Source: Ruminococcus flavefaciens
Lineage (GTDB): Bacteria > Bacillota > Clostridia > Oscillospirales > Ruminococcaceae
Reading direction: 5' to 3'
NCBI RefSeq assembly: GCF_900143025.1
Contig: NZ_FRCT01000022.1
Coordinates: forward strand, 1-47,659
DNA: 47,659 bases
Positions 17,176-24,477 of the stretch are shown piece by piece. A program made the position numbers and the translations under genes. The first letter of the stretch is position 1; each line of letters opens with the position of its first letter. Below the pieces are notes generated by a model. That model had not been told where the DNA came from. It ran no database searches and saw nothing but the letters and a program-made list of their open reading frames with translations.

Positions 17176-17207
17176 TGCATAAATATTCATTATTTTCAAA
17201 AATATTC
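17176..17207. promoter_or_regulatory. candidate ArgR operator (two ARG-box-like sites)
   Basis: TGCATAAATATTCA (17176-17189) differs by one base from the TGAATWWWWATTCA ARG-box core. A second, weaker site (17194-17207) keeps a perfect ATTCA half. They lie just upstream of the argG -35 box. No argR gene is in the window. Confidence 0.4.
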
Positions 17208-17358
17208 ACAATTATCCGCATATTATGCACTCGCAGCACCGTTTTTTCAATTGGTCGGGCTAATCAGCCCCCTATTATCCGCAGAGTGAAAAAGCTTTGT
17301 TAAATGTCATCGGGTTTTGTACGAATTTACGATTTTTACGAGAAAGCCGCAAAATAGC

Positions 17359-17387
17359 TTGATATTTTTTACCTTTATGTTTATAAT
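17359..17387 (+). promoter_or_regulatory. sigma-A promoter for ldh
   Basis: TTGATA (17359-17364) and TATAAT (17382-17387) are spaced by 17 nt, about 75 nt upstream of the ldh start. Nothing else is evident in 17210-17358. Confidence 0.75.
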
Positions 17388-17461
17388 GATAAATACATAT
17401 TGCTCTGCAAAAATAATAAAGATACAGGCAGAGCTTACCGAGATTTATGGAGGTTAACATA

Positions 17462-18406
17462 ATGGCTGATAAAAACGGTACAAAGATAACTATACTTGGC
17501 GCAGGCAATGTCGGCGCTTCTGTTGCTTATACATTCGCTGTAGCAGGCACTTGTTCCGATATCGTTCTCGTTGATATCAACAAGGCTAAGGCAAAGGGCG
17601 AGGCTATGGATATCCGTCAGGGTGTTTCATTCGGTGAGAACGTTGAGGTATTCGACGGCGGCTATGAGGACGCTAAGGGCTCTGATATCGTAGTCGTTAC
17701 ACTTGGTCTTGCAAGAAAGCCCGGTCAGACACGTCTTGACCTTGCTCAGACAAACGTAAACATCATCAAGGAAGTTATGCCTCAGGTAGCTAAGTATGCT
17801 CCCGATGCAATCTACGTAGTTGTCAGCAATCCTGTTGATATCCTTACATACACTATCCTGAAGTGTACAGGCCTCAAGCCAAATCAGGTAATAGGTTCGG
17901 GTACAGCTCTTGATACTTCAAGACTTCGTTCCATAATCGCTGACCATGTAGGTCTCAGCCCTAACAGTATCCACGCTTACGTATTCGGTGAGCACGGCGA
18001 TTCTTCGTTCATTCCGTGGTCTATAATGAATATCGCAGGCGTTCCTGTTGATGAATACTGCGCAGACCAGGATCACGCAGACCTCGATGAGGACGAGATA
18101 ATCGACGAGGTACGCAAGGCAGGGGCAGAGGTCATCAAGAGAAAGGGTGCTACATTCTATGCTATCGCAATGAGCGTTAACAAGATCTGTGACACTGTTC
18201 TCCGTGACTCAAAGAATATCATAACGGTTTCAACAATGATAAACGACAGATACGGTATCAACGACGTATGCCTCAGTCTCCCATGTGTTATCGGAAGCAA
18301 CGGTATCGAGAGAGAAGTCTCACCAAAGCTCAACGATAAGGAGATCGAGAAGCTTCAGGCGAGTGCAAAGGCTCTCAGAAGCGTTATTGACCAGATCCAG
18401 TTCTGA
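17462..18406 (+). CDS. ldh: L-lactate dehydrogenase
   Basis: Reduces pyruvate to L-lactate with NADH, regenerating NAD in fermentation. The 314-residue protein has the Rossmann NAD motif GAGNVGASVAY near residue 13, the substrate-binding SNPVDILTY segment and the catalytic His in GEHGDSS. The GSGTALDTSRLR stretch separates it from malate dehydrogenases. GGAGG precedes the chosen ATG at 17462. It has its own promoter and is followed by a terminator. Confidence 0.95.
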   Translation: MADKNGTKITILGAGNVGASVAYTFAVAGTCSDIVLVDINKAKAKGEAMDIRQGVSFGENVEVFDGGYEDAKGSDIVVVTLGLARKPGQTRLDLAQTNVNIIKEVMPQVAKYAPDAIYVVVSNPVDILTYTILKCTGLKPNQVIGSGTALDTSRLRSIIADHVGLSPNSIHAYVFGEHGDSSFIPWSIMNIAGVPVDEYCADQDHADLDEDEIIDEVRKAGAEVIKRKGATFYAIAMSVNKICDTVLRDSKNIITVSTMINDRYGINDVCLSLPCVIGSNGIEREVSPKLNDKEIEKLQASAKALRSVIDQIQF

Positions 18407-18429
18407 GGAACCGCAAAATAAGCATTTAC

Positions 18430-18458
18430 GCGGAGAACTCTTTGTTCTCCGCTTTTTT
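18430..18458 (+). terminator. intrinsic terminator between ldh and the malic enzyme
   Basis: GCGGAGAAC (18430-18438) pairs with GTTCTCCGC (18444-18452) and is followed by six T. Read-through may feed the malic enzyme gene 30 bp downstream. Confidence 0.85.
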
Positions 18459-18489
18459 GAAATAATCAAACCGAAAGGACGCATAAATT

Positions 18490-19665
18490 ATGAATTACGC
18501 AGAAGAATCCCTTAAAAAGCACTATGAATGGCAGGGTAAGATAGAGGTTATCTGCCGTGCTCCCCTCGAAACAAGAGACGATCTTTCACTGGCTTATACT
18601 CCGGGCGTTGCACAGCCTTGCCTCGAAATACAGAAGGACGTTGACAAGAGCTATGAGCTTACACGCCGTTCAAACCTTGTTGCTGTAGTTACAGACGGTA
18701 CAGCTGTTCTCGGTCTCGGTGATATCGGTCCTGAGGCAGGTATGCCTGTTATGGAAGGCAAATGCGCTCTCTTCAAGGCTTTCGGCGATGTTGACGCAGT
18801 TCCGCTCTGTGTTCGTTCAAAGGAAGTTGACGATATCGTTAATACAGTTCGTTTACTTGCAGGCTCATTCGGCGGCGTAAACTTAGAGGACATCTCTGCT
18901 CCACGCTGCTTCGAGATTGAGAAGAAGCTGAAGGAATGCTGCGATATCCCGATATTCCACGATGACCAGCACGGTACAGCTGTTGTTACTCTCGCAGCTA
19001 TGCTCAACGCTCTCAAGGTAGTAGGCAAGAAGCTCGACGAGATCAGAGTAGTTACAAGCGGTGCAGGCGCAGCAGGTATCGCTATCATCAAGCTCCTCAT
19101 CTCTATGGGTCTTAAAGACGTTGTTCTCTGCGACAGAAACGGTGCTATCTACAAGGGCAGACCTGAGGGTATGAACCCGATGAAGGACGAAATGGCTGAG
19201 ATCACAAACCAGCAGATGAGAAAGGGCAGCCTCGAAGAAGTTATCAAGGGCGCAGATGTATTTATCGGCGTTTCAGCTCCGGGCTGCGTAACTCCGGAAA
19301 TGGTAAAGTCTATGGCTGACAAGCCTATCCTCTTCCCAATGGCTAACCCGACTCCTGAGATCATGCCTGACCTCGCTAAGGAAGCAGGCGCAGCTGTTGT
19401 TGGTACAGGCAGAAGCGACTTCCCGAACCAGATCAACAATGTTCTCGCATTCCCAGGTATATTCCGCGGTGCTCTCGATGTTCGCGCAAGCGATATCAAC
19501 GACGCTATGAAGATAGCTGCTGCTAAGGCTATCGCTTCATTTGTTACAGATGACAAGCTCAGCGCAGATTACATTATCCCAAGTGCTCTGGACAAATCTG
19601 TTGCTCAGGCTGTTGCAAAGGCTGTTGCTCAGGCTGCTAAGGAAACAGGCGTTGCAAGACTTTAA
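18490..19665 (+). CDS. NAD(P)-dependent malic enzyme
   Basis: Oxidative decarboxylation of malate to pyruvate, or the reverse. The 391-residue protein is the short prokaryotic form without a C-terminal phosphotransacetylase-like domain. It shows LAYTPGVAQPC (N-terminal signature), the metal-site segment FHDDQHGTAVV and the nucleotide-binding GAGAAGIA. Cofactor preference cannot be read with certainty. AAAGGA precedes the ATG. Its position right after ldh suggests a pyruvate/malate node. The hairpin at 19758-19789 may terminate it. Confidence 0.93.
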   Translation: MNYAEESLKKHYEWQGKIEVICRAPLETRDDLSLAYTPGVAQPCLEIQKDVDKSYELTRRSNLVAVVTDGTAVLGLGDIGPEAGMPVMEGKCALFKAFGDVDAVPLCVRSKEVDDIVNTVRLLAGSFGGVNLEDISAPRCFEIEKKLKECCDIPIFHDDQHGTAVVTLAAMLNALKVVGKKLDEIRVVTSGAGAAGIAIIKLLISMGLKDVVLCDRNGAIYKGRPEGMNPMKDEMAEITNQQMRKGSLEEVIKGADVFIGVSAPGCVTPEMVKSMADKPILFPMANPTPEIMPDLAKEAGAAVVGTGRSDFPNQINNVLAFPGIFRGALDVRASDINDAMKIAAAKAIASFVTDDKLSADYIIPSALDKSVAQAVAKAVAQAAKETGVARL

Positions 19666-19727
19666 TGTAAAAATCACAGTATTGATTTGTGCATTGTGCT
19701 AAATCTCTAAAAATTTTCCAAAAAATA

Positions 19728-19756
19728 TTGATTTATTTAATCAAGAGTGTTATAAT
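19728..19756 (+). promoter_or_regulatory. promoter of the first small membrane peptide gene
   Basis: TTGATT (19728-19733) and TATAAT (19751-19756) are spaced by 17 nt. The bases after the -10 box are nearly the same as at 20268-20305, upstream of the paralogous gene. Confidence 0.75.
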
Positions 19757-19757
19757 G

Positions 19758-19789
19758 GAGCCGTACAGCTTTTGCTTTGCGGCTCTTTT
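19758..19789 (+). promoter_or_regulatory. conserved leader hairpin (copy 1)
   Basis: GAGCCG...CGGCTC with an inner AGC/GCT stem and a TTTT loop, followed by TTTTA. It begins almost at the predicted transcription start, so it would be the 5' end of the mRNA. It could also serve as terminator for the malic enzyme gene. A matching hairpin lies at 20275-20305. Confidence 0.65.
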
Positions 19790-19881
19790 AATTTGAGAGT
19801 CCGTAAGTGAAGGCTGACAGTTATTAAGTACTTTAACCGTTAGCTTCACTACAAAATTTATGATATAAGGAGAAAAACATT

Positions 19882-20061
19882 ATGAAAAAATTTTCTATAT
19901 TATTCCTGATCGCTTTGATTGGAACGATTGCAAGCGTTTTAACACTTATTATCGCAATAGCTACACAGAGTTTCTTACTGGCACAGATAGTCTTTGGCAT
20001 AGCTTGTGTATTCTGCGTAGCAACAGCCTTAACTTCAAATAAACAGATCAAAAAACACTAA
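19882..20061 (+). CDS. 59-residue membrane peptide (paralog 1)
   Basis: ATG at 19882 behind AAGGAG. The product starts MKKFSILFLIALIGTIASV, has two hydrophobic segments and ends in a basic KQIKKH tail. It aligns along its whole length with the 60-residue product at 20340 (shared ALIGTIA, then QI-GTACxFC-like and AL/AAT segments). No function is known to me. Both genes have near-identical promoter and hairpin leaders. It is flanked by a 13-bp inverted repeat (19835-19847 and 20159-20171). Confidence 0.7.
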   Translation: MKKFSILFLIALIGTIASVLTLIIAIATQSFLLAQIVFGIACVFCVATALTSNKQIKKH

Positions 20062-20174
20062 ATCATTATAAAAAAAGCTTTCAGCTATGAATAGTCCAAA
20101 ATGTTGAAAATAATAAAAAAATATTTAACGATGCCCGGACATTCAATGACACCCCTGAGAAGCTAACGGTTCGT

Positions 20175-20200
20175 GGGCGGCGTAAAGCCGCCCTTTTTTT
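20175..20200 (+). terminator. intrinsic terminator
   Basis: GGGCGGC (20175-20181) pairs with GCCGCCC (20187-20193) with a TAAA-type loop, followed by seven T. It lies about 115 bp past the first small membrane gene. The sequence from 20062 to 20174 has no other gene. Confidence 0.9.
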
Positions 20201-20244
20201 AGTTATAGCAGATACAGAGGAACAAGTTTTTTTGCTCGCAAATA

Positions 20245-20305
20245 TTGCCATTTTGAGCATTGTGTGATATAATTGAGCCGTGGAGCTTTTCGCTCTGCGG
20301 CTTTT
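20245..20305 (+). promoter_or_regulatory. promoter plus conserved leader hairpin (copy 2)
   Basis: TTGCCA (20245-20250) and TATAAT (20268-20273) are spaced by 17 nt. They are followed at once by GAGCCGTGGAGCTTTTCGCT and the CGGC partner strand (20275-20305). The arrangement copies 19728-19789. Confidence 0.75.
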
Positions 20306-20339
20306 CATATAATTCCCAAACCCTAAGGAGAATAATTCT

Positions 20340-20522
20340 ATGAAACAACCAATCACCTTTATTTTTTTCGTTGCACTTATCGGAACTATTGCCTGCGGTA
20401 TCTCTTTCGGAATTGCTCTTACCAAAAAGGATAATATGATATCTCAGATCGCTTTAGGCACAGCTTGTATGTTCTGTCTCACAACAGCTGCAACAACAGC
20501 TAAAAAACTCAAAAAGAAATAA
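20340..20522 (+). CDS. 60-residue membrane peptide (paralog 2)
   Basis: Starts MKQPITFIFFVALIGTIAC, with two hydrophobic segments and a KKLKKK tail. It is homologous to the peptide at 19882-20061. AAGGAG precedes the ATG. The short leader begins with the conserved hairpin. A Zn-ribbon gene and trmO follow on the same strand, so it may head that transcript. Function unknown. Confidence 0.75.
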   Translation: MKQPITFIFFVALIGTIACGISFGIALTKKDNMISQIALGTACMFCLTTAATTAKKLKKK

Positions 20523-20553
20523 TATGCCCCTAATACTGAACGGAGGTCTTACT

Positions 20554-20769
20554 ATGAAATGCCCTGAATGTGGAAAAGAATGTCGCAAAGGAACTATCGA
20601 AGCCAAAGACAGCGGAAGCATAACTCAGCTGTTTACATCGCTGCTCTGGTGTCCCGAAGATGAAAACGGCAAAAAGCTCAGAAAAGAAACTATAGATCTC
20701 AAGCTCCGCGGCGAAGGCTGGTACTGCGATGAGTGTATGAAGGTCTTTGCTGCCTTTGATGAAAAATGA
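20554..20769 (+). CDS. zinc-ribbon protein (DUF6487-like)
   Basis: A 71-residue soluble protein. One Cys pair is MKCPECGKE at the very start and the second is WYCDECMKVF near the C-terminus, giving a four-Cys zinc ribbon around a short central region (LLWCPEDENGK). The pattern fits the small DUF6487-type proteins of Clostridia; no function is known. GGAGG precedes the ATG at 20554. The stop overlaps the trmO start as ATGA, so the two are translationally coupled. Confidence 0.75.
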   Translation: MKCPECGKECRKGTIEAKDSGSITQLFTSLLWCPEDENGKKLRKETIDLKLRGEGWYCDECMKVFAAFDEK

Positions 20770-21242
20770 TATCTCAGGAACATAAAACGGAAGAATATAC
20801 TGTCCGCCCCATAGGTCATGTACGGAACCATGTCCGTGACAAAAAAGACGTTTCATGGGGCGACGATACCTCGTGCATCGAGCTTGAAGAAGAATATTTT
20901 TCGGGACTTGCAGGGCTTCAGGATTTTTCTCACGCTATAATTCTGTTTTACCTCGATAAGGCTGTATACATCAAGGAAAAACACTTGCAGCGCAGACCTC
21001 AGAACCGCGATGATATGCCTTTGGTCGGTATTTTTTCTCAGCGCGGCAAGGATCGTCCAAATCATATCGGCATTACGGCTGTGGAGATAGTTTCGGTATC
21101 GGAAAAGACTCTCACAGTAAAGGGACTGGACGCTGTTGACGGTACTCCCGTCCTCGATATAAAGCCATATTATCCCGTTTACGACAGGAAAGACGCGGAA
21201 GTCCCTGAATGGGTAGACCGACTTATGGAACACTACTTTTAA
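20766..21242 (+). CDS. trmO: tRNA m6t6A37 methyltransferase, TrmO family
   Basis: A SAM-dependent enzyme that N6-methylates t6A37 in tRNA for threonine. The 158-residue protein has the family pattern: YTVRPIGHVRN at the start and GIFSQRGKDRPNHIGITAVE as the SAM/substrate signature, then LDIKPYYPVYD. It is shorter than E. coli TrmO because it lacks the C-terminal extension, as is common in Firmicutes. It overlaps the zinc-ribbon gene by 4 bp. Confidence 0.85.
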   Translation: MISQEHKTEEYTVRPIGHVRNHVRDKKDVSWGDDTSCIELEEEYFSGLAGLQDFSHAIILFYLDKAVYIKEKHLQRRPQNRDDMPLVGIFSQRGKDRPNHIGITAVEIVSVSEKTLTVKGLDAVDGTPVLDIKPYYPVYDRKDAEVPEWVDRLMEHYF

Positions 21243-21402
21243 AGGTTGAGCGTGTCTCTGCAATGCCTTTCTATAATAGGGTTTAAATCAGCCCTTTTTC
21301 AACGGAAAACCATTGATTATTGAAAAAAATATTTTTCGGTTCTGCGTTTTGCATATATGAACGCGCGTTTTTTTGTGCGTTTTGTAAAACGGGTGATTTT
21401 AT

Positions 21403-21576
21403 GGGACGTTGAAAACGCTGTCCCCTACTAAACAAAACGGGCGGATAATATCCGCCCCTACATATGGTGGGGGCGAGATTTGCGGGCGACGGAACGTCGC
21501 CCCTACACGGTAAAATGTGTTTTCGCAATAATTACGGATTACACGAAATGGGACGTCGAGGACGCCGTCCCCTACA
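21403..21576. repeat. cluster of four dispersed palindromes ending in CCCTAC(A)
   Basis: Four different palindromes share a CCCTAC(A) end: GGGACG-type at 21403-21427, GGGCGGATAATATCCGCCC at 21439-21462, GGGCGACGGAACGTCGCCC at 21484-21507, and a GGGACGTCGAGGACGCCGTC unit at 21550-21576. Stems differ but stay complementary. The whole 21243-21593 interval contains no credible gene. Confidence 0.8.
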
Positions 21577-21593
21577 AAAAAGGAATGATAAAT

Positions 21594-22793
21594 ATGAGTT
21601 TAAATGACACACCCTCCTCGGAGAGAGTCCACATCGGCTTCTTCGGTCGGAGAAATGCAGGTAAATCCAGCGTGGTAAACGCTGTCACAGGTCAGGAGCT
21701 TTCAGTGGTCTCCGATGTTAAGGGTACTACCACAGACCCCGTCACAAAGGCTATGGAGCTTCTCCCGCTCGGTCCTGTAGTCATAATTGATACCCCGGGA
21801 TTTGACGATGAGGGTACTCTCGGAGAAATGAGAGTCCGCAAAACAAAACAGATACTCAACCGCACAGACCTTGCCGTGCTAATCGTTGACGGCTCTGTCG
21901 GACTTGCCGATACCGAGCGTCAGTTGATAAGCATATTCGGTGAAAAGGATATACCCTTCCTTACCGTGTACAACAAGGCAGATATAGCCGAAAAACGGGT
22001 CTGTCAGGACAATGAGATAGAAGTCAGCGCTCTTACGGGGGAGAATATATACGAACTCAAAGAACGCATTGCCGCCCTTGCGAAGCTGCCCTCAGCAGAA
22101 AAGCGCATAGTGGGCGACCTGCTGAGCCCGAACGATATGACCGTGCTTGTTACGCCTATCGACGCTGCTGCACCTAAAGGCCGCATGATACTGCCGCAGG
22201 TGCAGACTCTCCGCGATATACTCGATGCGGACGCTATGGCTGTGTTCACAAAGGAGCATCAGCTTGCGGAAACTCTCAGAAAGCTCAGTTCTCCGCCGAA
22301 AATGGTCATCACAGACAGTCAGGCTTTCGCTGTGGTCAGTAGGATAGTTCCCGAAAATGTTCCTCTTACCTCGTTTTCGATACTCATGGCGCGTTACAAG
22401 GGCTTCCTTGAAACTGCCGTAAAGGGCGCAGCTGCCATAAAGGAGCTTAAAGACGGTGATACCGTCCTTATTTCCGAGGGCTGCACTCATCACCGTCAAT
22501 GCGGAGATATCGGCAGCGTAAAGCTGCCCGCCCTGCTGAAAAAATATACGGGCAAGACCGTGGATATCGAACTGAGCTCGGGCAGAGAATTCCCTGAAGA
22601 TCTGTCGAAATACAGCCTTGTGATACACTGCGGCGGCTGTATGCTGGGCGAGCGCGAAATGACCTATCGCCGCAAGTCCGCAGAGGATCAGAACGTTCCG
22701 TTCACAAATTACGGCATTGCCCTTGCACTTATGAACGGCATACTCAAACGCAGTCTCGGATTATTCCCGGACCTTGCCAAGGAAATAGAATGA
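21594..22793 (+). CDS. hydF: [FeFe]-hydrogenase maturation GTPase HydF
   Basis: The scaffold GTPase on which the [2Fe] part of the H-cluster is assembled before transfer to the hydrogenase. The 399-residue protein has an N-terminal GTPase domain with P-loop GRRNAGKSS, the TTTDP switch, DTPGF and NKAD, and a C-terminal FeS-binding part with EGCTHH and HCGGC, the defining HydF ligand set. The start at 21594 has AAGGA upstream; the longer frame to 21480 runs through repeats and is rejected. hydE and hydG are not in the window. Confidence 0.95.
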   Translation: MSLNDTPSSERVHIGFFGRRNAGKSSVVNAVTGQELSVVSDVKGTTTDPVTKAMELLPLGPVVIIDTPGFDDEGTLGEMRVRKTKQILNRTDLAVLIVDGSVGLADTERQLISIFGEKDIPFLTVYNKADIAEKRVCQDNEIEVSALTGENIYELKERIAALAKLPSAEKRIVGDLLSPNDMTVLVTPIDAAAPKGRMILPQVQTLRDILDADAMAVFTKEHQLAETLRKLSSPPKMVITDSQAFAVVSRIVPENVPLTSFSILMARYKGFLETAVKGAAAIKELKDGDTVLISEGCTHHRQCGDIGSVKLPALLKKYTGKTVDIELSSGREFPEDLSKYSLVIHCGGCMLGEREMTYRRKSAEDQNVPFTNYGIALALMNGILKRSLGLFPDLAKEIE

Positions 22794-22885
22794 AAGCCCG
22801 TCTGACGTATATCATCGTTACATCTGTGACAATAGCAGAAATTATCATATTCCAACAACTGAAAAAGAGGAAAACAAATGACTGA
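22790..22885 (+). CDS. 31-residue membrane microprotein ORF coupled to hydF and the acyltransferase
   Basis: ATG at 22790 overlaps the hydF stop (ATGA) and the TGA at 22883 lies just inside the next gene's start. The product MKARLTYIIVTSVTIAEIII, then FQQLKKRKTND, would be one membrane helix with a basic tail. Overlap at both ends suggests it is translated as part of this operon; it may also be only a spacer that keeps ribosomes engaged. No homolog is known to me. Confidence 0.4.
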   Translation: MKARLTYIIVTSVTIAEIIIFQQLKKRKTND

Positions 22886-23981
22886 AAAAAACTCCCGACA
22901 CCTCGGCTCAATTGACGGTCTGAAGGGCATAGGCGCCTGCATTATCGCCTTTTTCTGGCACTATCAGAACTTCAGCCCTCAGAACGGCTCGCCCTTTTTC
23001 TCGGTATTTCCCGTGTCCTATAAATACGGTTCTTTCATGGTGGAGCTGTTCTTTATGCTCTCGGGCTTCGGAATGATGCTGGGCTATTCGGAAAGGATAA
23101 TCTCACGCAGCATAAGCTTCCGCGAATTCATAGTAAAACGTCTGAAAAGAATATATCCGCCTTTTCTGTTCTTTACCCTTTTGACTGTGATACTTGAGCT
23201 GGCATACTACTACAGATGCGGAACTACTTTCAAATATGGGAATTTCGACATTCAGCACCTGATATATAATCTCCTGATGATGCAGGAAGGCTTCTTCGGT
23301 ACGGAGTGGTCGTTCAATGCTCCTGCATGGTGTATAAGCATCTGTATGCTGTGCTATCTGCTGTTCTATCTCATACTCTGCCGCGTGAAAAAAGAAAGCC
23401 ACGCCTGCTATGTATTCTTTGCAGCTGCTCTCATCGGCACTGCCCTCACTATCTCGGGTGCGAAATACCCGCTGTGGAACGAGCTCGTGGGTATCGGTGT
23501 TTCCTGCTTCTTCATAGGTGCTCTGCTGTGCGTTGTCTACAAAAACAGAGAGAAATTCCGATATCAGCGGCTTGGATATCTTTGTCTGGGATTTATTATA
23601 ATGTGCTACCTTGTACTGCGCTTCAAGCCCGAATTTATGGGCGATTTCCGCACAGTTTCAATAACAGGCGCTGCTCCCGCACTCATACTCTCGGTGCTGT
23701 TCGTGCCGTGGCTGAGCCTTATACTCGGCATACGTCCGCTTACATATCTTGGCAGCCTGTCCATTGTGATATACCTTGTGCATTTCCCTGTACAGTGCAC
23801 CATAAAAAACATTGACGAATATGCAGGCCTCGGACTTGATTACTCCACAAAGGCTGTATGGCTGAGCTATGCAGCGGCTGTACTCATATCAGCCGTGCTG
23901 TACAAGCTTGCTGCGGCAAATGCTGTTGAAAAGGCTGTAGCGGGCTTTTTCAGGAAAAAGGACTCAAAGACCAAAGCATAA
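22878..23981 (+). CDS. membrane acyltransferase, acyltransferase-3 family
   Basis: A 367-residue integral membrane protein with about ten hydrophobic segments. It opens with SIDGLKGIGACIIAFFWHYQ, the family signature in which a helix with a His near its end is part of the active site, and has RLKRIYPPFLFF shortly after, also typical. Such enzymes O-acylate sugars or other envelope molecules; the substrate here is unknown. GAGG precedes the ATG. It follows hydF without a terminator, and no functional link to hydrogenase is known. Confidence 0.9.
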   Translation: MTEKNSRHLGSIDGLKGIGACIIAFFWHYQNFSPQNGSPFFSVFPVSYKYGSFMVELFFMLSGFGMMLGYSERIISRSISFREFIVKRLKRIYPPFLFFTLLTVILELAYYYRCGTTFKYGNFDIQHLIYNLLMMQEGFFGTEWSFNAPAWCISICMLCYLLFYLILCRVKKESHACYVFFAAALIGTALTISGAKYPLWNELVGIGVSCFFIGALLCVVYKNREKFRYQRLGYLCLGFIIMCYLVLRFKPEFMGDFRTVSITGAAPALILSVLFVPWLSLILGIRPLTYLGSLSIVIYLVHFPVQCTIKNIDEYAGLGLDYSTKAVWLSYAAAVLISAVLYKLAAANAVEKAVAGFFRKKDSKTKA

Positions 23982-23987
23982 GCAAAA

Positions 23988-24085
23988 AATCTCCCGATAA
24001 CATATAATGAAATGAAGTTGTATAAACTCAGCCACTAAGGCAATAATACAGATATCAGCTTACATTCATTATATATCGGGAGATT
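23988..24085 (+). promoter_or_regulatory. long inverted repeat in the mazF leader, covering its ribosome-binding site
   Basis: AATCTCCCGATA-ACA-TATAATGAA (23988-24011) pairs with TTCATTATATATCGGGAGAT (24065-24084, continuing one more T). This gives a 21-bp stem with a 3-nt bulge and a 53-nt loop. The GGGAG of the right arm is the only ribosome-binding site for mazF (start 24092). A UACAU sits at 24061-24065. Confidence 0.75.
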
Positions 24086-24091
24086 ATTATT

Positions 24092-24439
24092 ATGTCAGTC
24101 AGAAGAGGAGAAATATACTACGCCGACCTCAGTCCTGTTGTGGGCTCTGAACAGGGCGGCATAAGACCTGTACTTATAGTTCAGAACGATGTGGGAAACA
24201 AGCATAGCCCCACGGTGATAGCCGCTGCTATAACCAGTCAGCGGGATAAAAGCCGCCTGCCTACTCATATCGAAGTTCAGGCGGATAAATGCGGACTCGC
24301 AAAGGACAGCATTGTCCTGCTGGAACAGATACGCACTATCGACAAACGCCGCCTTAAAGACAAAATGGGCGAGCTCGACCTCAATTCCATGAACAAGGTG
24401 GACACAGCCCTTTCCATCAGCTTCGGGCTGGAGATTTAG
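24092..24439 (+). CDS. mazF: MazF/PemK-family mRNA interferase
   Basis: A 115-residue ribonuclease toxin of the B. subtilis EndoA/MazF type. It opens [20 protein letters not shown] and contains RPVLIVQND and the [10 protein letters not shown] strand with the usual Thr/Ser active-site region, ending in the ALSISFGL helix. Length is normal. No antitoxin (MazE-like) gene lies beside it. An SD-hiding hairpin covers its translation start, so control may be at the RNA level. Confidence 0.88.
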   Translation: MSVRRGEIYYADLSPVVGSEQGGIRPVLIVQNDVGNKHSPTVIAAAITSQRDKSRLPTHIEVQADKCGLAKDSIVLLEQIRTIDKRRLKDKMGELDLNSMNKVDTALSISFGLEI

Positions 24440-24477
24440 TCAATAGCCGTTAGTATTCTTATCGAAATCGCCGTCCC

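Noticed and set aside
17083..17199. N-terminal extension of argG
   Set aside because: It would run through the argG promoter and lacks homology; the family starts with the PP-loop soon after 17082.
21283..21593. Frames through the 21.3-21.6 kb interval and the upstream extension of hydF
   Set aside because: They are translations of the palindromic repeats. The hydF family start and the ribosome-binding site place the start at 21594.
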